A stretch of DNA of 64,000 nt from Leptidea sinapis (lineage: Eukaryota; Arthropoda; Insecta; Lepidoptera; Pieridae), in assembly GCF_905404315.1 (NCBI RefSeq), contig NC_066280.1, forward strand, positions 11,231,001 through 11,295,000, in the 5' to 3' direction. Under the pieces are notes generated by a model, which was not told the DNA's origin, did no database searches, and was given only the letters and a program-made list of their open reading frames with translations. A program made the translations under genes and the position numbers. Below are positions 23,077 through 34,249 of this stretch, one piece after another. Each line of letters opens with the position of its first letter. Position 1 is the first letter of the stretch.

Positions 23077-25602
23077 CCTGTACTTTTCCCAGGGCGTAAA
23101 AAGAATAGGGGAGTCCCAGGCCCATGGGTGTCGTAAGAGGCGACTAAGGGCTTTTTTGAAGTGGGAGAGTCACGCTGCCGTCTTTTGACGTCAGCACAAT
23201 CGGGCCAGACTCGTCCCGGTTAATTATCACACTCGCACACAATACCGACGTGAACTAGCGGCCTAGTGCCGCTATGTTTCGCATAGGTGAGTGTCGAGGA
23301 CCGGTGGAAATTCCCCCTTCCACCCGAATATGACAGCGGATCTTCAAAATATTTTACTCTAGGAGGGTACCGGCTCTACCAGAGTCGGAGAATCCCTCCC
23401 CGAGCACTCTAGCTCGGGCTGCCCTTCGTATTCTGAGGAGGGCACAGAACCGCGCATGACTAAGGACAAACGAGGCAGTAACACCACAGCACCCCGCTTC
23501 ACACTTAATGTGGACTTTTGCAACATCAGGGGAATTCACTCTTTGAGACGGTGCAGCCGGCCTTGTGTTTCCTTACGGAGACGCAGATATCTGGACCTAG
23601 CGATTCATCATATGTAACGTACCCCGGGTACAAAATTGAGCACAATTTTTTGCCTCATTCCGGGGTATGTGTGTACGTTAGGGAGGGTATCTGCTGTCTC
23701 CGTCTCGGCAATTTTGAGGATAGGGACCTGTCCACTCTCTGGCTCCGCGTAGATTTAGAGGACTGCGTCCGCACCTATGCTTGTGTCTACAGGTCCCATA
23801 GTCAGCCAGCCATCCATGCCGCCGTTGCACATGAGGAATGACACCTGCCCATACGGCAAAAGAGAAAGCCAATCTACTGTGCGCTCTTTCGCCTCCAACT
23901 CGACTCTTGACAACAACGGAAAAACACCGCCGACCATCCCGCGGTGTCAGAGCTCAATGCCTGAAGTACAGTTCAGACAGAAAACTGTTAGGCGAGCTCG
24001 GTTTTCGTTGGACGTCAGGAAGTCGAGCGGGCCGGATGGCATTTCTCCAATCGTACTTAGAACGTGTGCCCCTGAGTTGACGCCGGTGCTAACGCGTTTA
24101 TTCCGGCATTCTTATTCCAAAGGCGTAGTCCCTGATTCATGGAAGTCAGCCCTTGTCCATCCGATCCAAAAAAAGGAGACAGTTCGTATCCGGCAAACCA
24201 AAGGCCTATTGCAATTACCTCCCTGTTCTCCAAAATCATGGACAGCATAATTAGCCGTCAGCTCTTGGTATACCTAGAGGGTCACCAGTTGATCAACGAC
24301 TGACAATACGGGTTTCGCCATGGTCGGTCGGCAGGTGATCTTCTGGTACACCTAACACATAGATGGGCTGCGGCTATTGAAAGCAAGGGGGAAGGCCTGG
24401 CAGTTAGCCTGGATATTGTGAAGGCCTTTGATCGTGTATGGCACAAGGCGCTCCTCTCAAAACTTCTATCATTTGGGCTTCCCGAGAGCTTGTGCAAGTG
24501 GACCTCCAGCTTTCTCACTGGGCGCAGCATACAGGTTGTTGTCGACGGATATTGCTCAAACCCGAAGCCCGTGAATGCTGGAGTGCCCCAAGGCTGTGTG
24601 CTATCTCCCACGCTGTTTCTTCTGCATATCAATGATATGTTGGAAACCTCCAACATTCATTGCTATGCAGACGACAGCACTGGTGATGCTACGGCATGGC
24701 CATGCAGGTTTCTCTCGGGAAATCGTCGACCAGTGCCGGGAGAAACTTGTGTCTTCTATCGAGTCGAGTCGAATCGCGGAATGGGGTAAATTGAACCTTG
24801 TCCAATTTGACCCCCAGAAGACTCAAGTTTGGGCGTTTACCACTAAAAAAATCCCATTTGTCGTATAACCGCTCTTCGACAACACCTCCCTAAAAGCCTT
24901 GCCTAATATCGGAATAGTGGGTCTCGAAATCTCGAGCGATTGCCAATTTCGTGGCCATCTGGAGGGCAAAGCCACATTGGCTTCAAAGAAACTGGGCGTC
25001 ATTAATAGAGCACGGCAATACTTCAAGCCGGCCCACATACTAGCGCTCTACAAAGCGCAGGTCCAGCCCTACATGGGGTATTGCTGTCCTCTCTGGTCTG
25101 GCGCACCCCAGTATCAGCTCGATCCATTATACCACGTCCAACGTAGAGCAGCTCGAATTGTGGGGGACTTAGTGCTCTGTGAACGGCTGGATCACTTGGC
25201 GTTGCGTAGAGAAGTCGCTTCATTGTGTGTCTTCTACCGCATTTATCATGGAGAGTGTTCCGAAGAGCTGTTTGACCTGATTCCTGCCGCCGAATTCCAC
25301 CTTCGCACGATACGCCACAAGTTAGGATATCATCCTCACCATCTGGATGTGTGGCGGTCCTCCACAGTGCGGTTTTTAAGGAGCTTAATTCCACGTACTA
25401 CAAAGTTGTGGAATGAGCTTCCTTGTGCGGTGTTTCCGGGACGATATGACATGGGTACCTTCAAACAAGCGCGTTCACCTTCCTTAAAGGCCGGCAACGC
25501 TCCTGTGATTCCTCTCGTTTTGCAAGAGATTGTGGGCGGCGGTAATCACTTAACAACTGGTTACCCGTACGCTCGTTTGTCCTCCTATTCCATAAAAAAA
25601 AA
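23077..25602 (+). pseudogene. LINE-A copy A5, both ends present, internally deleted
   Basis: Shares the 5' terminus CCTGTACTTTTCCC with the copy at 56763 and ends with an A-tail at 25593-25602. The early endonuclease is readable at 23518-23808, then about 830 bp (rest of the endonuclease and linker) is missing. Coding resumes at SQPSMPPLHMRND. The RT retains the CYADD motif near 24660, but substitutions and frameshifts break the frame repeatedly (for example after GDAT at 24690). The C-terminal block 24899-25621 is readable. It is inserted in LINE-K in opposite orientation. Confidence 0.93.
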
Positions 25603-26241
25603 GATATCATCTGCAAATTGATAACACATGGAGTACTTTATGCATTTATGCATATCATTAACATATGAGAGAAAACGAAGAGGACCCAGCAATGAGCCCT
25701 GCGCTGTACCTTCTGTAGATGCTACATGCTTACTATTTTATGCAGTATCGATCTTCACTGTAAAAGTTCTATTATAGAGGTAATTTTCGCACCATTTTAA
25801 TAAAGGTTCACGAACACCACAACTAGCAAGCTTCTCTACCAGGTGTTTATACTTCAAAATCTCAAAAGCACACGAAAAGTCAATAAATAAGGCCAGCACA
25901 TGTTCTTTCTTATTCAGATGATCATTGACTTCATTTGTAAATTTTGACAGAAGATCAGATGCGCCTTTACCAGCCTGAAATCAAAACTGATTTGGGTATA
26001 TCACGTTCTGTTTTCTGTAGAAACTATGTATTTGGTCACTTATACATTAATCTACAATCTCATCAATACGAGAAAGTAGTGTAATTGGATGATAATTGCA
26101 AAAGTTATTTTGTGATCCCTTTTTATAAACTGGTCTGACACATCTACCTTTTAATTCGTCGGGATACAGTCCTGTTTTTACGCTCTGATTAATTAAATGA
26201 GCTATTGCTACAGGTACGTCGTTCCCATATGAGCGCCCCAT
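25603..26241 (-). pseudogene. LINE-K, RT fingers and palm (upstream half)
   Basis: The minus strand encodes GLYPDELKGRCVRPVYKKGS then NYHPITLLSRIDEIV (26047-26200). With frame breaks come FQAGKGASDLLS, the HVLALFIDF region, LLGPLRF-like and finally QFADD at 25605-25620. These are RT motifs in order, ending exactly where LINE-A copy A5 begins. Confidence 0.8.
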
Positions 26242-26335
26242 TGTAGCTTAAAGTCTAATGTACTCGTAATACCTAGAAATGTTGTCGTTTCTACTACATC
26301 AAGTTTGTCATTATTCATTTTTATAAGTGTTTATT
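26242..26335 (-). pseudogene. Short RT fragment of LINE-D type
   Basis: The minus strand encodes DKLDVVETTTFLGIT and DFKLQW, the segment after the palm seen also in LINE-D at 34333 (VESAIFLGITLDSKFQWG). It abuts LINE-K head to tail, possibly a template-switch chimera or old insertion edge. Confidence 0.6.
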
Positions 26336-26340
26336 CACTA

Positions 26341-27179
26341 TACAGGATGTCCTAAAGTTATGGGACATGAAGGGAAAGTACCTTAAATATCGAAGATAGG
26401 CTATTTTACTGAAAGAATACTTTAAGTTATTTTTAAAAGTTAGTAATTCTGCATTCAAAGATTTTCTAAAAAATACTTGCCTCGTCTGGGAATCGAACCG
26501 ACTGAAATGTAAAAAAAAAACACCCCTACTCTTATGATGCCAATCGAAAGAATGGCCAAAAACTAATAACTTTTCTTAAGTAACATAGTATTTTAAAAGA
26601 AAGTAGTCAATTAAGTGGGTATTTTTTTGTAAATTAATTAATTAAGTGTTCAAAATGTGATCCCTCTTGTCTTACGCAAATCGCCAATCTTTTAATGAGT
26701 CCGCTGCAACTTGATTTTCTTATCATTTTATGGTGAATACTTGATATGATATGGCACAATTCTGTTTGTAACTCGCCCACGTTCTCGTATCGTTTTTTGT
26801 ATAGCATATCTTTCACGTATCCCCAAAAGAAGATATCTAATGGTGTAAGGTCCGGGGATTTGGCCGGCCATCTAATCGGTCCATTCGTACCAACCCAAGT
26901 AGGAAAACATTCATTTTACGTTGTTCCTTTCTTTTAAAATACTATGTTATTTAAGAAGAGTTATTAGTTTTTGGCCATTCTTTCGATTGGCATCATAAAA
27001 GTAGGGGTGTGTTTTTTTTATATTTAATTTGGTTCGATTCCCAGACGAGGCAAGTAATTTTTAGAAAATCTTTGAATGCAGAATTACTAAATTTTAAAAA
27101 TAACATAAAGTATTCTTTCAGTAAAATAGCCTACCTTCGATATTTAAGGTACTTTCCCCTATGTCCCATAACTCCTGTA
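26341..27179 (-). mobile_element. Tc1/mariner-superfamily element with about 245-bp terminal inverted repeats
   Basis: Left arm 26341-26590 and right arm 26930-27179 are near-identical inverted copies starting TACAGGA, flanked by TA. Between them the minus strand keeps only the C-terminal end of a transposase (26634-26905). Each arm contains GGGAATCGAACC, like the T arm of a tRNA read in reverse. The element is an internal deletion derivative. Confidence 0.85.
26634..26905 (-). pseudogene. Transposase C-terminal fragment (DDE, mariner-like)
   Basis: Encodes GPIRWPAKSPDLTPLDIFFW followed by GYVKDMLYKKRYENVGEL and a tail ending in EGSHFEHLI. The SPDLTPLD motif carries the third catalytic acid of Tc1/mariner transposases. 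The helix-turn-helix and the first two catalytic acids are absent. Confidence 0.85.
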
Positions 27180-27224
27180 TACTAAAAATGGAATGACTAA
27201 AAATATTTTAGCGAGTGATATCTA

Positions 27225-27425
27225 AAGCTAAGAAAAAAATAATATCTTCTTTTATTATCACAAAAGGAATAAGTAAGGCATAAAGCTTTGTAAACGTAAT
27301 TTGCGCGTCTCTTTGTTATTGTAGTCGACAAAATAACATCTGGATAAGTAAGTAATGGAAAGTTATCATCAACATCGAGCCAAGGTTCTGAAATTACAAT
27401 GAGGTGTTTTTGTAAATGTTGAAAT
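27225..27425 (-). pseudogene. LINE endonuclease N-terminal scrap
   Basis: The minus strand reads LIVISEPWLDVDDNFPLLTY then STTITKRRA, resembling the start of an AP-type LINE endonuclease (IxETWL, FPLL-Y, R-RRGGG). The usual catalytic glutamate context ETW reads EPW. Parent family not assigned. Confidence 0.5.
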
Positions 27426-27632
27426 GGTTACGGATAGATTTATAATATTAAAAGCACTTTGGCACCTCGCCACTTTTTCAGTGTCATTTGCTATTTATCC
27501 AAAAATAATTATATATTCTACTGTGTTAAAAAAACTTGTGCGATAAGTAACACGGATATGAAGTAGAATGCAGAAAAATCAAATGAAAAATATAAGATCA
27601 AGTAATACACATTCATTAACATAACCTAACTT

Positions 27633-28018
27633 CACGGACGAGTAAAAAAAAGGGACTCCGCGCCGTGATATTAGCAAGTGAAGCACCATTATGCTAGTGT
27701 GTGTGCGGTTACGGGGGATTCTAGTTACACAATTTTTTCTCCCTTAAATAATCATATATAGCCATAAATACTTATAAAGTATCGTTTTTACCCTTTTTCA
27801 CAACGCACGACGGCATTTTTAAAATATTTTATTGAGACGCAAACTGATCTGTGACAGACGATGACAATTCTCGTAATGACCGCCTATCGGCCTGTAGTAG
27901 TGTAAGTGTGTGCGTGGGGCTATGTATTTACACGTTACACGTTAACACGTCGGCTTGTTTAGGTGCTACACTGTTATGTATATGTGACACGGAGTCCTTA
28001 TTTTTTTACTATTCCGTG
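27633..28018 (+). mobile_element. MITE family X, copy 2, complete, with perfect 8-bp duplication
   Basis: Starts CACGGACGAGTAAAAAAAAG and ends with a mirrored TTTTTTTACTATTCCGTG. The flanks 27625-27632 and 28019-28026 are both CCTAACTT. 386 bp, no coding. The duplication length points to hAT or P. Confidence 0.88.
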
Positions 28019-28239
28019 CCTAACTTTCGTTTAGTGCCCATAATATCTTGATTATGCAACTGTCATTAAAGTTTGGACCTTTAGCTTATCAAGGACTAAT
28101 GGCAATGCAATAGTCACAGTAGACATAATATGTATATAGTGCCAACCAAAAAGTCGCTAATTCGTTCATTGCGATACAAAAACTCCACGCTTTCACAAAC
28201 AATATGGAGTATAAAAAGTATTTTATAGAATGTTTGTCT

Positions 28240-28414
28240 GTATGTCCGGGCTAAACGAAAAAAACTACTAAATAGATTTCTTATCTCGCATGAATAAATA
28301 ATAAGAGATCGGGATAACAAATAGGCTACTATTGACGCTGACGACAATGACGATGGCATTTCGCTGCTGAATACCATGTAAGCGGACGACGTCGCGGGCA
28401 GCAGCTATACTCTA
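28240..28414 (+). repeat. Helitron-like 3' remnant (type H3)
   Basis: Ends GACGTCGCGGGCAGCAGCTA, the terminal block of H3-type elements at 48290-48637 and 41090-41361. The CTAG end has mutated to CTAT. Confidence 0.5.
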
Positions 28415-28638
28415 TAAATTTTGATTTCATTGAGACTGTTGAAATGTACGTTTCTGCGGCATAAACGGACGCACCTTTTTTCTGTCAAGGTATAAGTTTG
28501 ATGTCTTCACAGCTTAAATTTCAACTCGATACGCGTTCCTGACATAAAGAATCATAACAGACAGAACTCGAACGTTCCGAATTAATTGATCAACTTAAAA
28601 GTGGGTAGTTAAATCAACAAGTAGTTCATTGAACTCAG

Positions 28639-29015
28639 CCTCAAAAAAGCGGCCAAAAGCGTTCCGTAGTAGTAAGTAATACAAAAGTTTTATAGCTTTG
28701 CTCAAAATCATACAGTGCAAATGAGCTTTAATCTCATTATTTATAGGTAAGTATTAAAAAAAAACTACTCACTAGATCTCGTTCAAACCAATTTACGGTG
28801 GAAGTTTGCATGGAAATGTACATCATATATTTTTTTTACTTTTATCATTCTCTTATTTTAGAAGAAGAGAAGTGTCTCTCGCGCAAACTATTCAGCTTAG
28901 AAAAAAATTATATTAGAAACCTCAATATTATTTTTAAAGACCTATCCATAGATATGGTTTTATACACGTATGGGTTGATGAAAAAAAAAATTTGACATTC
29001 AGTTGTAAAAAGAAA
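28639..29015 (+). repeat. Repeat P, copy 1
   Basis: Shares ACTAGATCTCGTTCAAACCA, GGTGGAAG then TTGCATGG, and ACGTATGGGTT with 32650-33106. Starts near AAGCGTTCCGTAGTAG. Confidence 0.7.
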
Positions 29016-29029
29016 CGCTCACCAACCAC

Positions 29030-29302
29030 CCTTGAAATATATCCTTTCTAATAAAAAATGAGTCGATATTGAGTTACTCGTAAATTTGTCGCGCACATAG
29101 TTATAGCAAATTTAAGACTTTTATTGTTTTCTCATGGATACCATTGTTAGATCTGGACCAAATTAAACCACACAAGAAGCACCAACTTTCAAATAAAAAA
29201 AGAATTATCAAAATCGGTTCACCAAGTCGAAAGTTCTGAGGTAACAAACAAAAAATATACCGACGAATTTGGATACTTCTCTTTTTGAAGTCGGTTTAAA
29301 AT
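29030..29302 (+). repeat. Repeat Q
   Basis: AATTATCAAAATCGGTTCAC, AGTCGAAAGTTCTGAGG and the end TTTTGAAGTCGGTTTAAAA are a block I recall as abundant in moth genomes. A single copy here. Confidence 0.55.
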
Positions 29303-29399
29303 TATTACTATGGAAATTTTTTAAATTTGTGAACTTCTTTCATCAAAACAGACTTACAGTTTCAAGTTCAACTTAAAATTTTCAGTTTATATATTAATC

Positions 29400-29647
29400 A
29401 GGACTATAACTGAACATGGTGGAATGAAATTCTAGCAAAGATCCGCTTAGCATATATATTACAGAGGAACGAAGGAATTTCTTGATAACAGGTTTATCAG
29501 AAGGAATTTGAGAAAGTTGAGCTGCATTCTGTTTTAGTGTGCAGCCTGAATCTGGAACTACGCTTTTCTGGTAAGAGTGCCGTAATGAACGCAAAAGCAC
29601 CACAGGGTTTTTATGAGTACGATCGTAAAAATGCTATCCCACCCGAT
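29400..29647 (-). pseudogene. Old LINE-A relative, minus-strand piece
   Basis: The minus strand matches, with much divergence, the LINE-A region encoding DGISPIVLRT to RLFRHSYSKGVVPDSW (here RSLRHSYQKSVVPDSG). Frames are broken. Confidence 0.7.
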
Positions 29648-30125
29648 CGAGATCAAAGTCAGTAGTCAAAGTCAAAAAAATCTTTATTCACTGTAAAACC
29701 TTATAAGTTATTTAGTGCAAGTCAGGATGAAGTACAAAAGTTACAATAGCATTCAAATGAGTATAACAATATTCATTAACAAAATTTAGAACATTAATTC
29801 CAACTATCTTAATAATTCAAGTAATCTTTCACATTATAATAGGCCTTAGATGTTAATTTATTTTTTACGATACATTTAAATTTTGTAATAGGTAATATTT
29901 TAATTTCTTTTGGGAGTTTATTATAAAATATAACACAATCCACTTTAAAAGATTTAGCAATTTTACGGAGGCTAGTAGATGGAATTGCGAGTTTATGTTT
30001 GTTTCGAGTATTGACACTATGTACATCACTATTCTTTTTAAATTGGCTAATATTTTTATGAGCGTATAGGAGGTTCTCGTATATGTACTGGCAGTGTACT
30101 GTCATAATATTTATTTCACTAGACT
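29648..30125 (-). pseudogene. LINE-F 3' fragment
   Basis: The minus-strand open stretch 29809-30105 encodes HCQYIYENLLYAHKNISQF, then VNTRNKHKLAIPS and CVIFYNKLPKEIK, then AYYNVKDYLNY and a stop. This is the C-terminal block of a Jockey-like LINE related to LINE-D. The 3' end has a TTTGAC repeat. It separates the two old LINE-A pieces. Confidence 0.8.
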
Positions 30126-30169
30126 TAGTGTTCTGCTAGTCTTTGTTTTTCTTGTTGATGTTAGTTAAG

Positions 30170-31330
30170 AGACGATGATTATCGAGCCAGATGGCATTTC
30201 TCCCACTGTTCGAACGCTTTTTGACGCGTTCGCGTTTATTCCGGCACTCATGAAAGTAATCTTGTGTTACCCTAGTCCGTAAGATCCATCTAAAAAGTTT
30301 TTTTTTTTTTTGAGAAAAAGTGACAAGACATGCAAGCCTGTTACTTGATCGTCAGTGAAACGATATTCCCATTTCAATGTAGTAAAGGAGCTAGATAAGT
30401 TAAATTATTAGAGTTCCCGAGAATTTTTGAAGAAGTGGACTACTAGCTTCCTCAGTAGGCGCAGCATACTGATCGTTATCGAAGTTTATTTAGTTAGTTA
30501 AACACCAGTTTCCGAAGGCTGTGTGTTACACATACATTATTCCTTCTGAATGTTAATAATATAGACGATGAGGCCAATATGCACTGAAATGCTTATGATA
30601 GTACTGAACATCCCGTGAACATTAAAGGTCACACTTGGAATCAAGTCGTCGACAACTGAGTAAAATTTTAATTTTATCGAGACCGCCTAAAAGAAATGTT
30701 TTACCTACTGAAGTTAGCACGTAAATTAATGAAACAAACCATATTGTCGTATCACCGCACATAGGAAATTTTGCACGTGATACCGGTTCTCGAGATTTCA
30801 AGTGATTGGCAACTTTGAGGTCATCTGAAAGGCAAATTCAAACTGAAAGAATAACTTTCCTAAAAACTAGGTATCATCAATAGAGCGAGACTTCTTCAAG
30901 CTTAATGTTGGCGACATTTAGGTCCAGCCACACATGGAAATAATTTCCAAGTACTTCAAGTTTAGTGCACCACAACATCATGGAGCTGCTCGGATTGTTA
31001 AAAATTGGCTTCATTTTATTTTGTATTGCATTTATCACAGATTGTGTTCTGAAGAGCTGTTTAAGCTGAATTCTTTCAATTACTCCGACCCTAGCCACAC
31101 TTAAAAAACTTAAATACTTACCCTTAGATCTGTGGCGGCATTTCTCTACAGTTTCATTACAAAGGAAATTTCTTCCACGCACAAACAATTTACGGAATGG
31201 ATTTTCTTGAGTCATACTTCTACTTCAATAATTACCGTAGGTACGTAAAAATATCTCATACACCTATTCTAAAGGCCAGCAACTCTCTTATTGCCTCTGC
31301 TGTTGCAAGAACTCTCTTACGACGAAGATG
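30170..31330 (+). pseudogene. Old, highly decayed LINE-A relative
   Basis: Plus-strand traces follow LINE-A in order: GATGGCATTTCTCCC, TTATTCCGGCACTCATG, CTAGCTTCCTCAGTAGGCGC, GGCTGTGTGTTACA, ATTGTCGTATCACCGCAC, GTGTTCTGAAGAGCTGTTTA and AAAGGCCAGCAACTCTC. Many indels and stops occur, plus a poly-T insertion at 30298-30312. No usable frame remains. It is much older than copies A1-A8. Confidence 0.8.
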
Positions 31331-31409
31331 ATAATCTACATAAGGTAATTTAGATGAGATAGTTAGTTCTTTTATTGCGCAAAAAGAACCAAGATAGAAC
31401 CAAAGTACC

Positions 31410-31660
31410 ACCAGCATCACGTTGACTTCTGGCATTCCACAACCGCGTGTTTTGCAAGGAATTTCTTGCCTCACACAGTCACTTTGCGGAATCAATAATT
31501 TACCTTCAAGAAAAAAGCATACTCTCACCTTAAAGGCCGGCAACTCATTTCCTGACACATGTTGTTGCGGATATCCATGGGCGGTTGCCTCACATCTCCC
31601 CATCCCGTGAGCCTCTTGCCCGTTTGCACCCTCTTATATTAAAAAGAGATTCACATAAAG
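31410..31660 (+). pseudogene. LINE-B 3' end
   Basis: Matches 4895-5275: CTTCTGGCATTCCACAACCG, AAGGCCGGCAACTC, GGATATCCATGGGCGGTTGC, CTCATATT-like tail. Coding frames are broken. Confidence 0.75.
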
Positions 31661-31929
31661 TCAAGTGTCGTTTTATTGGACTAAACACAATTATGTGGAT
31701 ACACACGATGTTCGTTGTTGTAACGATAATACCCATCGCGGTCTGTTTTAATGATCCTCATCAATTGAGCTATATGGCACGATTACATTAATTATGCCTC
31801 TCAAGAGTGTATCTGGAGATTTTGTAGCTAATCGTAGAGCGTGGGCAGCACAGACTTGACGCTTCCTAGTCTTGTTTGTATATTTTAAGCTGTTGACATA
31901 ACACGTTGACGTGAAACGAGATGAGTTTT

Positions 31930-32395
31930 TTGTTCCGAGAACTCTAATTCAAAGTGTTCGAGAATCATTATTATTTAAAGAAATTAACATCTTGACTGTT
32001 GCTTCTCAATATATTCTTGATAATGAAACGTATGTGCATAGGCACAAAATTAATTTGTTAGAAACCATAATGTTAACACCAGGAACAGACATAAACTTAT
32101 AATGCCATATTCAAAATAATTGTTAAGAAACGTTTGTGTGAAAAAGGTTACTATAACATAAATGACTTTCTTAATGATGCCACAGATTAGAAATGGAGCG
32201 ACAGCCCTCATTAAATAATAAGTTTAATTGTACAATATTACTTTGTAAACATATTTTTTGCAGGTCACTGAGTTTGTTGCGCCCATTCTTCTCAGGTCTG
32301 AGGCATTCTTTTTGGAATGGGTGGTAGTTTTTGAATTTCAATGAGTGATGTCACATCCTATTTTGAATAAAAATATTTGAATTTATCAGAAACAA
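31930..32395 (+). pseudogene. LINE-D copy D2, 3' end
   Basis: Encodes ILTVASQYILDNETYVHRHK and, after frame breaks, KGYYNINDFLND-like sequence. The 3' block CCATTCTTCTCAGGTCTGAG and ATTTTGAATAAAAATATTTG follows. Confidence 0.8.
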
Positions 32396-32649
32396 CAATT
32401 TGTCGCGATTATTATCGCATGTATGGTCTTCATTTTCAATATTCAATCAAGTACGTACTACAATTTGCCTGTGATATTCTTGTGATGTAATTATCATTAA
32501 TTCAGGTTATATATTATACAACATCAGTTTTGCAAATTAAGATTGTTAGTTAAAATTAAAACCCCTTTCATTTATCAAGAAAGATGAAATATTTTTGGAA
32601 GACTAAAAACAAATTACGTCAAATCAAATCTCTACCTCTCGTAGTTGTA

Positions 32650-33106
32650 AAAAAAAACGGCCAAGTGCGAGTCAGACTCGCCCATGAAGGGTTCCGTAGC
32701 AGCAAGTAACATTATATAAAAGTTCTTGTGGTTCGTTGTAATGATTTATTACGTATTAAAAAAATACTTACTAGATCTCGTTCAAACCAATTTTTGGTGG
32801 AAGCTTGCATGGTAAGGTTACGCAAACTAATCAGTTTAGAAAAAAAAATATCTTTGAAACAACAATATCATTTTTAAAGACCTAACCATAGATGACCCCA
32901 CGTATGGGTTTAATGAAAAAAAATGTTTGAGTTTCAGTACGAAGTTTTTTTTTTCTATTTTCGTGTAAAAATGTTGGTGTGGTTCACAGAATAATGTACT
33001 TACCAACAGTATAGATCTTATAGTGTCGGAAATAAGACGCTGTGACATACGGACAGACAGACAGACAGACATGACGAATCTATATTTTGGCTAAGGAACC
33101 CTAAAA
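32650..33106 (+). repeat. Repeat P, copy 2
   Basis: Starts GGCCAAGTGCGAGTCAGACT and GAAGGGTTCCGTAGC, ends ACAGACAGACAGACATGACG and GGAACCCTAAAAATGG. The GGGTTCC ends are inverted, suggesting a TIR element. Confidence 0.7.
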
Positions 33107-33595
33107 ATGGAGGTATACTAACAAACAATTAATTAGAAATTGAACACAGTGAAAATAATGAAATAATACGATAAATGTTGCACAATCTTTTTTTTTTTGT
33201 CAACTTAATTTTATTCGTAACCGCAAGGCATAATTGTTTCGAATACAAATTTTTGTTTGAAAACCCGTCTTTGAAGCATATTCCTAGAAATTTTTGTTTC
33301 TTTTGACAGCATTTATTGTAATTTTATTAAACAATCCCTTGTTCCTTGACGAAGGTCTGACTATATTTTATTTACCTGCTTACAACACACGACAGTTCTG
33401 TATTTCTTGGAGATTATTTGGGGCAAGTAGGCTTCAAACTTCTCTGTTGCTATTGTTTATGTCAATCCTTTGTTACTTAATTGATAATTGATTTCATAAT
33501 TGTTTTATTGTTTTCATGTTTAGAATAAAGTACAGGAACAAACTCTCAAAATCTCCTCAGCGGAGTAAGTTAAGTTTCCATTTTTTTTAAATTAA
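33107..33595. other. Interval, no gene seen
   Basis: Nothing recognised; a 65-codon open stretch at 33294-33491 has no motif. Confidence 0.4.
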
Positions 33596-33648
33596 AAATA
33601 CGGGGCGACACAAGCAGGACGTTGAGCTGGTGGTAATTGATACGCGAA
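33596..33648 (-). repeat. S1 repeat 3' scrap
   Basis: CAAGCAGGACGTTGAGCTGG and GGTAATTGATACGC match the S1 3' end in reverse. Confidence 0.65.
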
Positions 33649-33703
33649 AAAATTAAAAAAACGTGATATAAAAAAACAGAAATTAAAAAAAATCAAGATG
33701 TAC

Positions 33704-33775
33704 CCCAGGCTCAAACCTGGGACCTTCTGCACAAAAAGCATACGTGATAACCGCTGTTCCACGGCAACTGTAATG
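33704..33775 (-). repeat. tRNA-like segment, probably Lys(TTT)-derived
   Basis: The minus strand shows GGAACAGCGGTTATCACG (D-arm-like), TGC-TTTTTGT-GCA (anticodon arm with TTT centred) and CCCAGGTTTGAGCCTGGG (T arm). The acceptor ends do not pair well and AT-rich repeat sequence surrounds it. I read it as a tRNA-derived SINE head or pseudogene, not a working gene. Confidence 0.5.
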
Positions 33776-33812
33776 ACCGTGCCGCAATATCTATATACAT
33801 CTAGTAAGTGAG

Positions 33813-34111
33813 GTGTTAGGTTATTTTCGTTACGGAATTTCTGGATTTGGTCTCCACGCTCAAGGCCCGCGATAGAAGCTATGCAATAGCTTAATAAATA
33901 GTGTTAGATTATGCGACATCTAGTGTCACTTTTATTAACTATTTCGTATGTCCAAATCGAACGTTGAATCTATCGAGTGTAATACAATATAACAGTTTCC
34001 GATAGATGACGCTGATCACGGAACACTGGGGGGTTAGGTTATTTTCGTAACGGAATTTCTGGATTCGGTCTCCACGCTCAAGGCCCGCGATAGAAGCTAT
34101 GCAATAGTTTA
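33813..34111 (+). repeat. Direct repeat pair of about 85 bp
   Basis: 33813-33893 and 34024-34111 share GGTTATTTTCGT, ACGGAATTTCTGGATT, GGTCTCCACGCTCAAGGCCC and GCGATAGAAGCTATGCAATA. They are about 95% alike by eye, spaced about 205 bp. Confidence 0.85.
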
Positions 34112-34249
34112 AAAATGTCAATTTTATAACATGATGAATAACGAACTTATCATTAACATAACATGATGAATTATAACCTTCCGGCCTCCGCTATAAACGC
34201 AAATTTTTCGTGAATCGCACGCCACCGCTCGCTGACCGCATCACCAATC

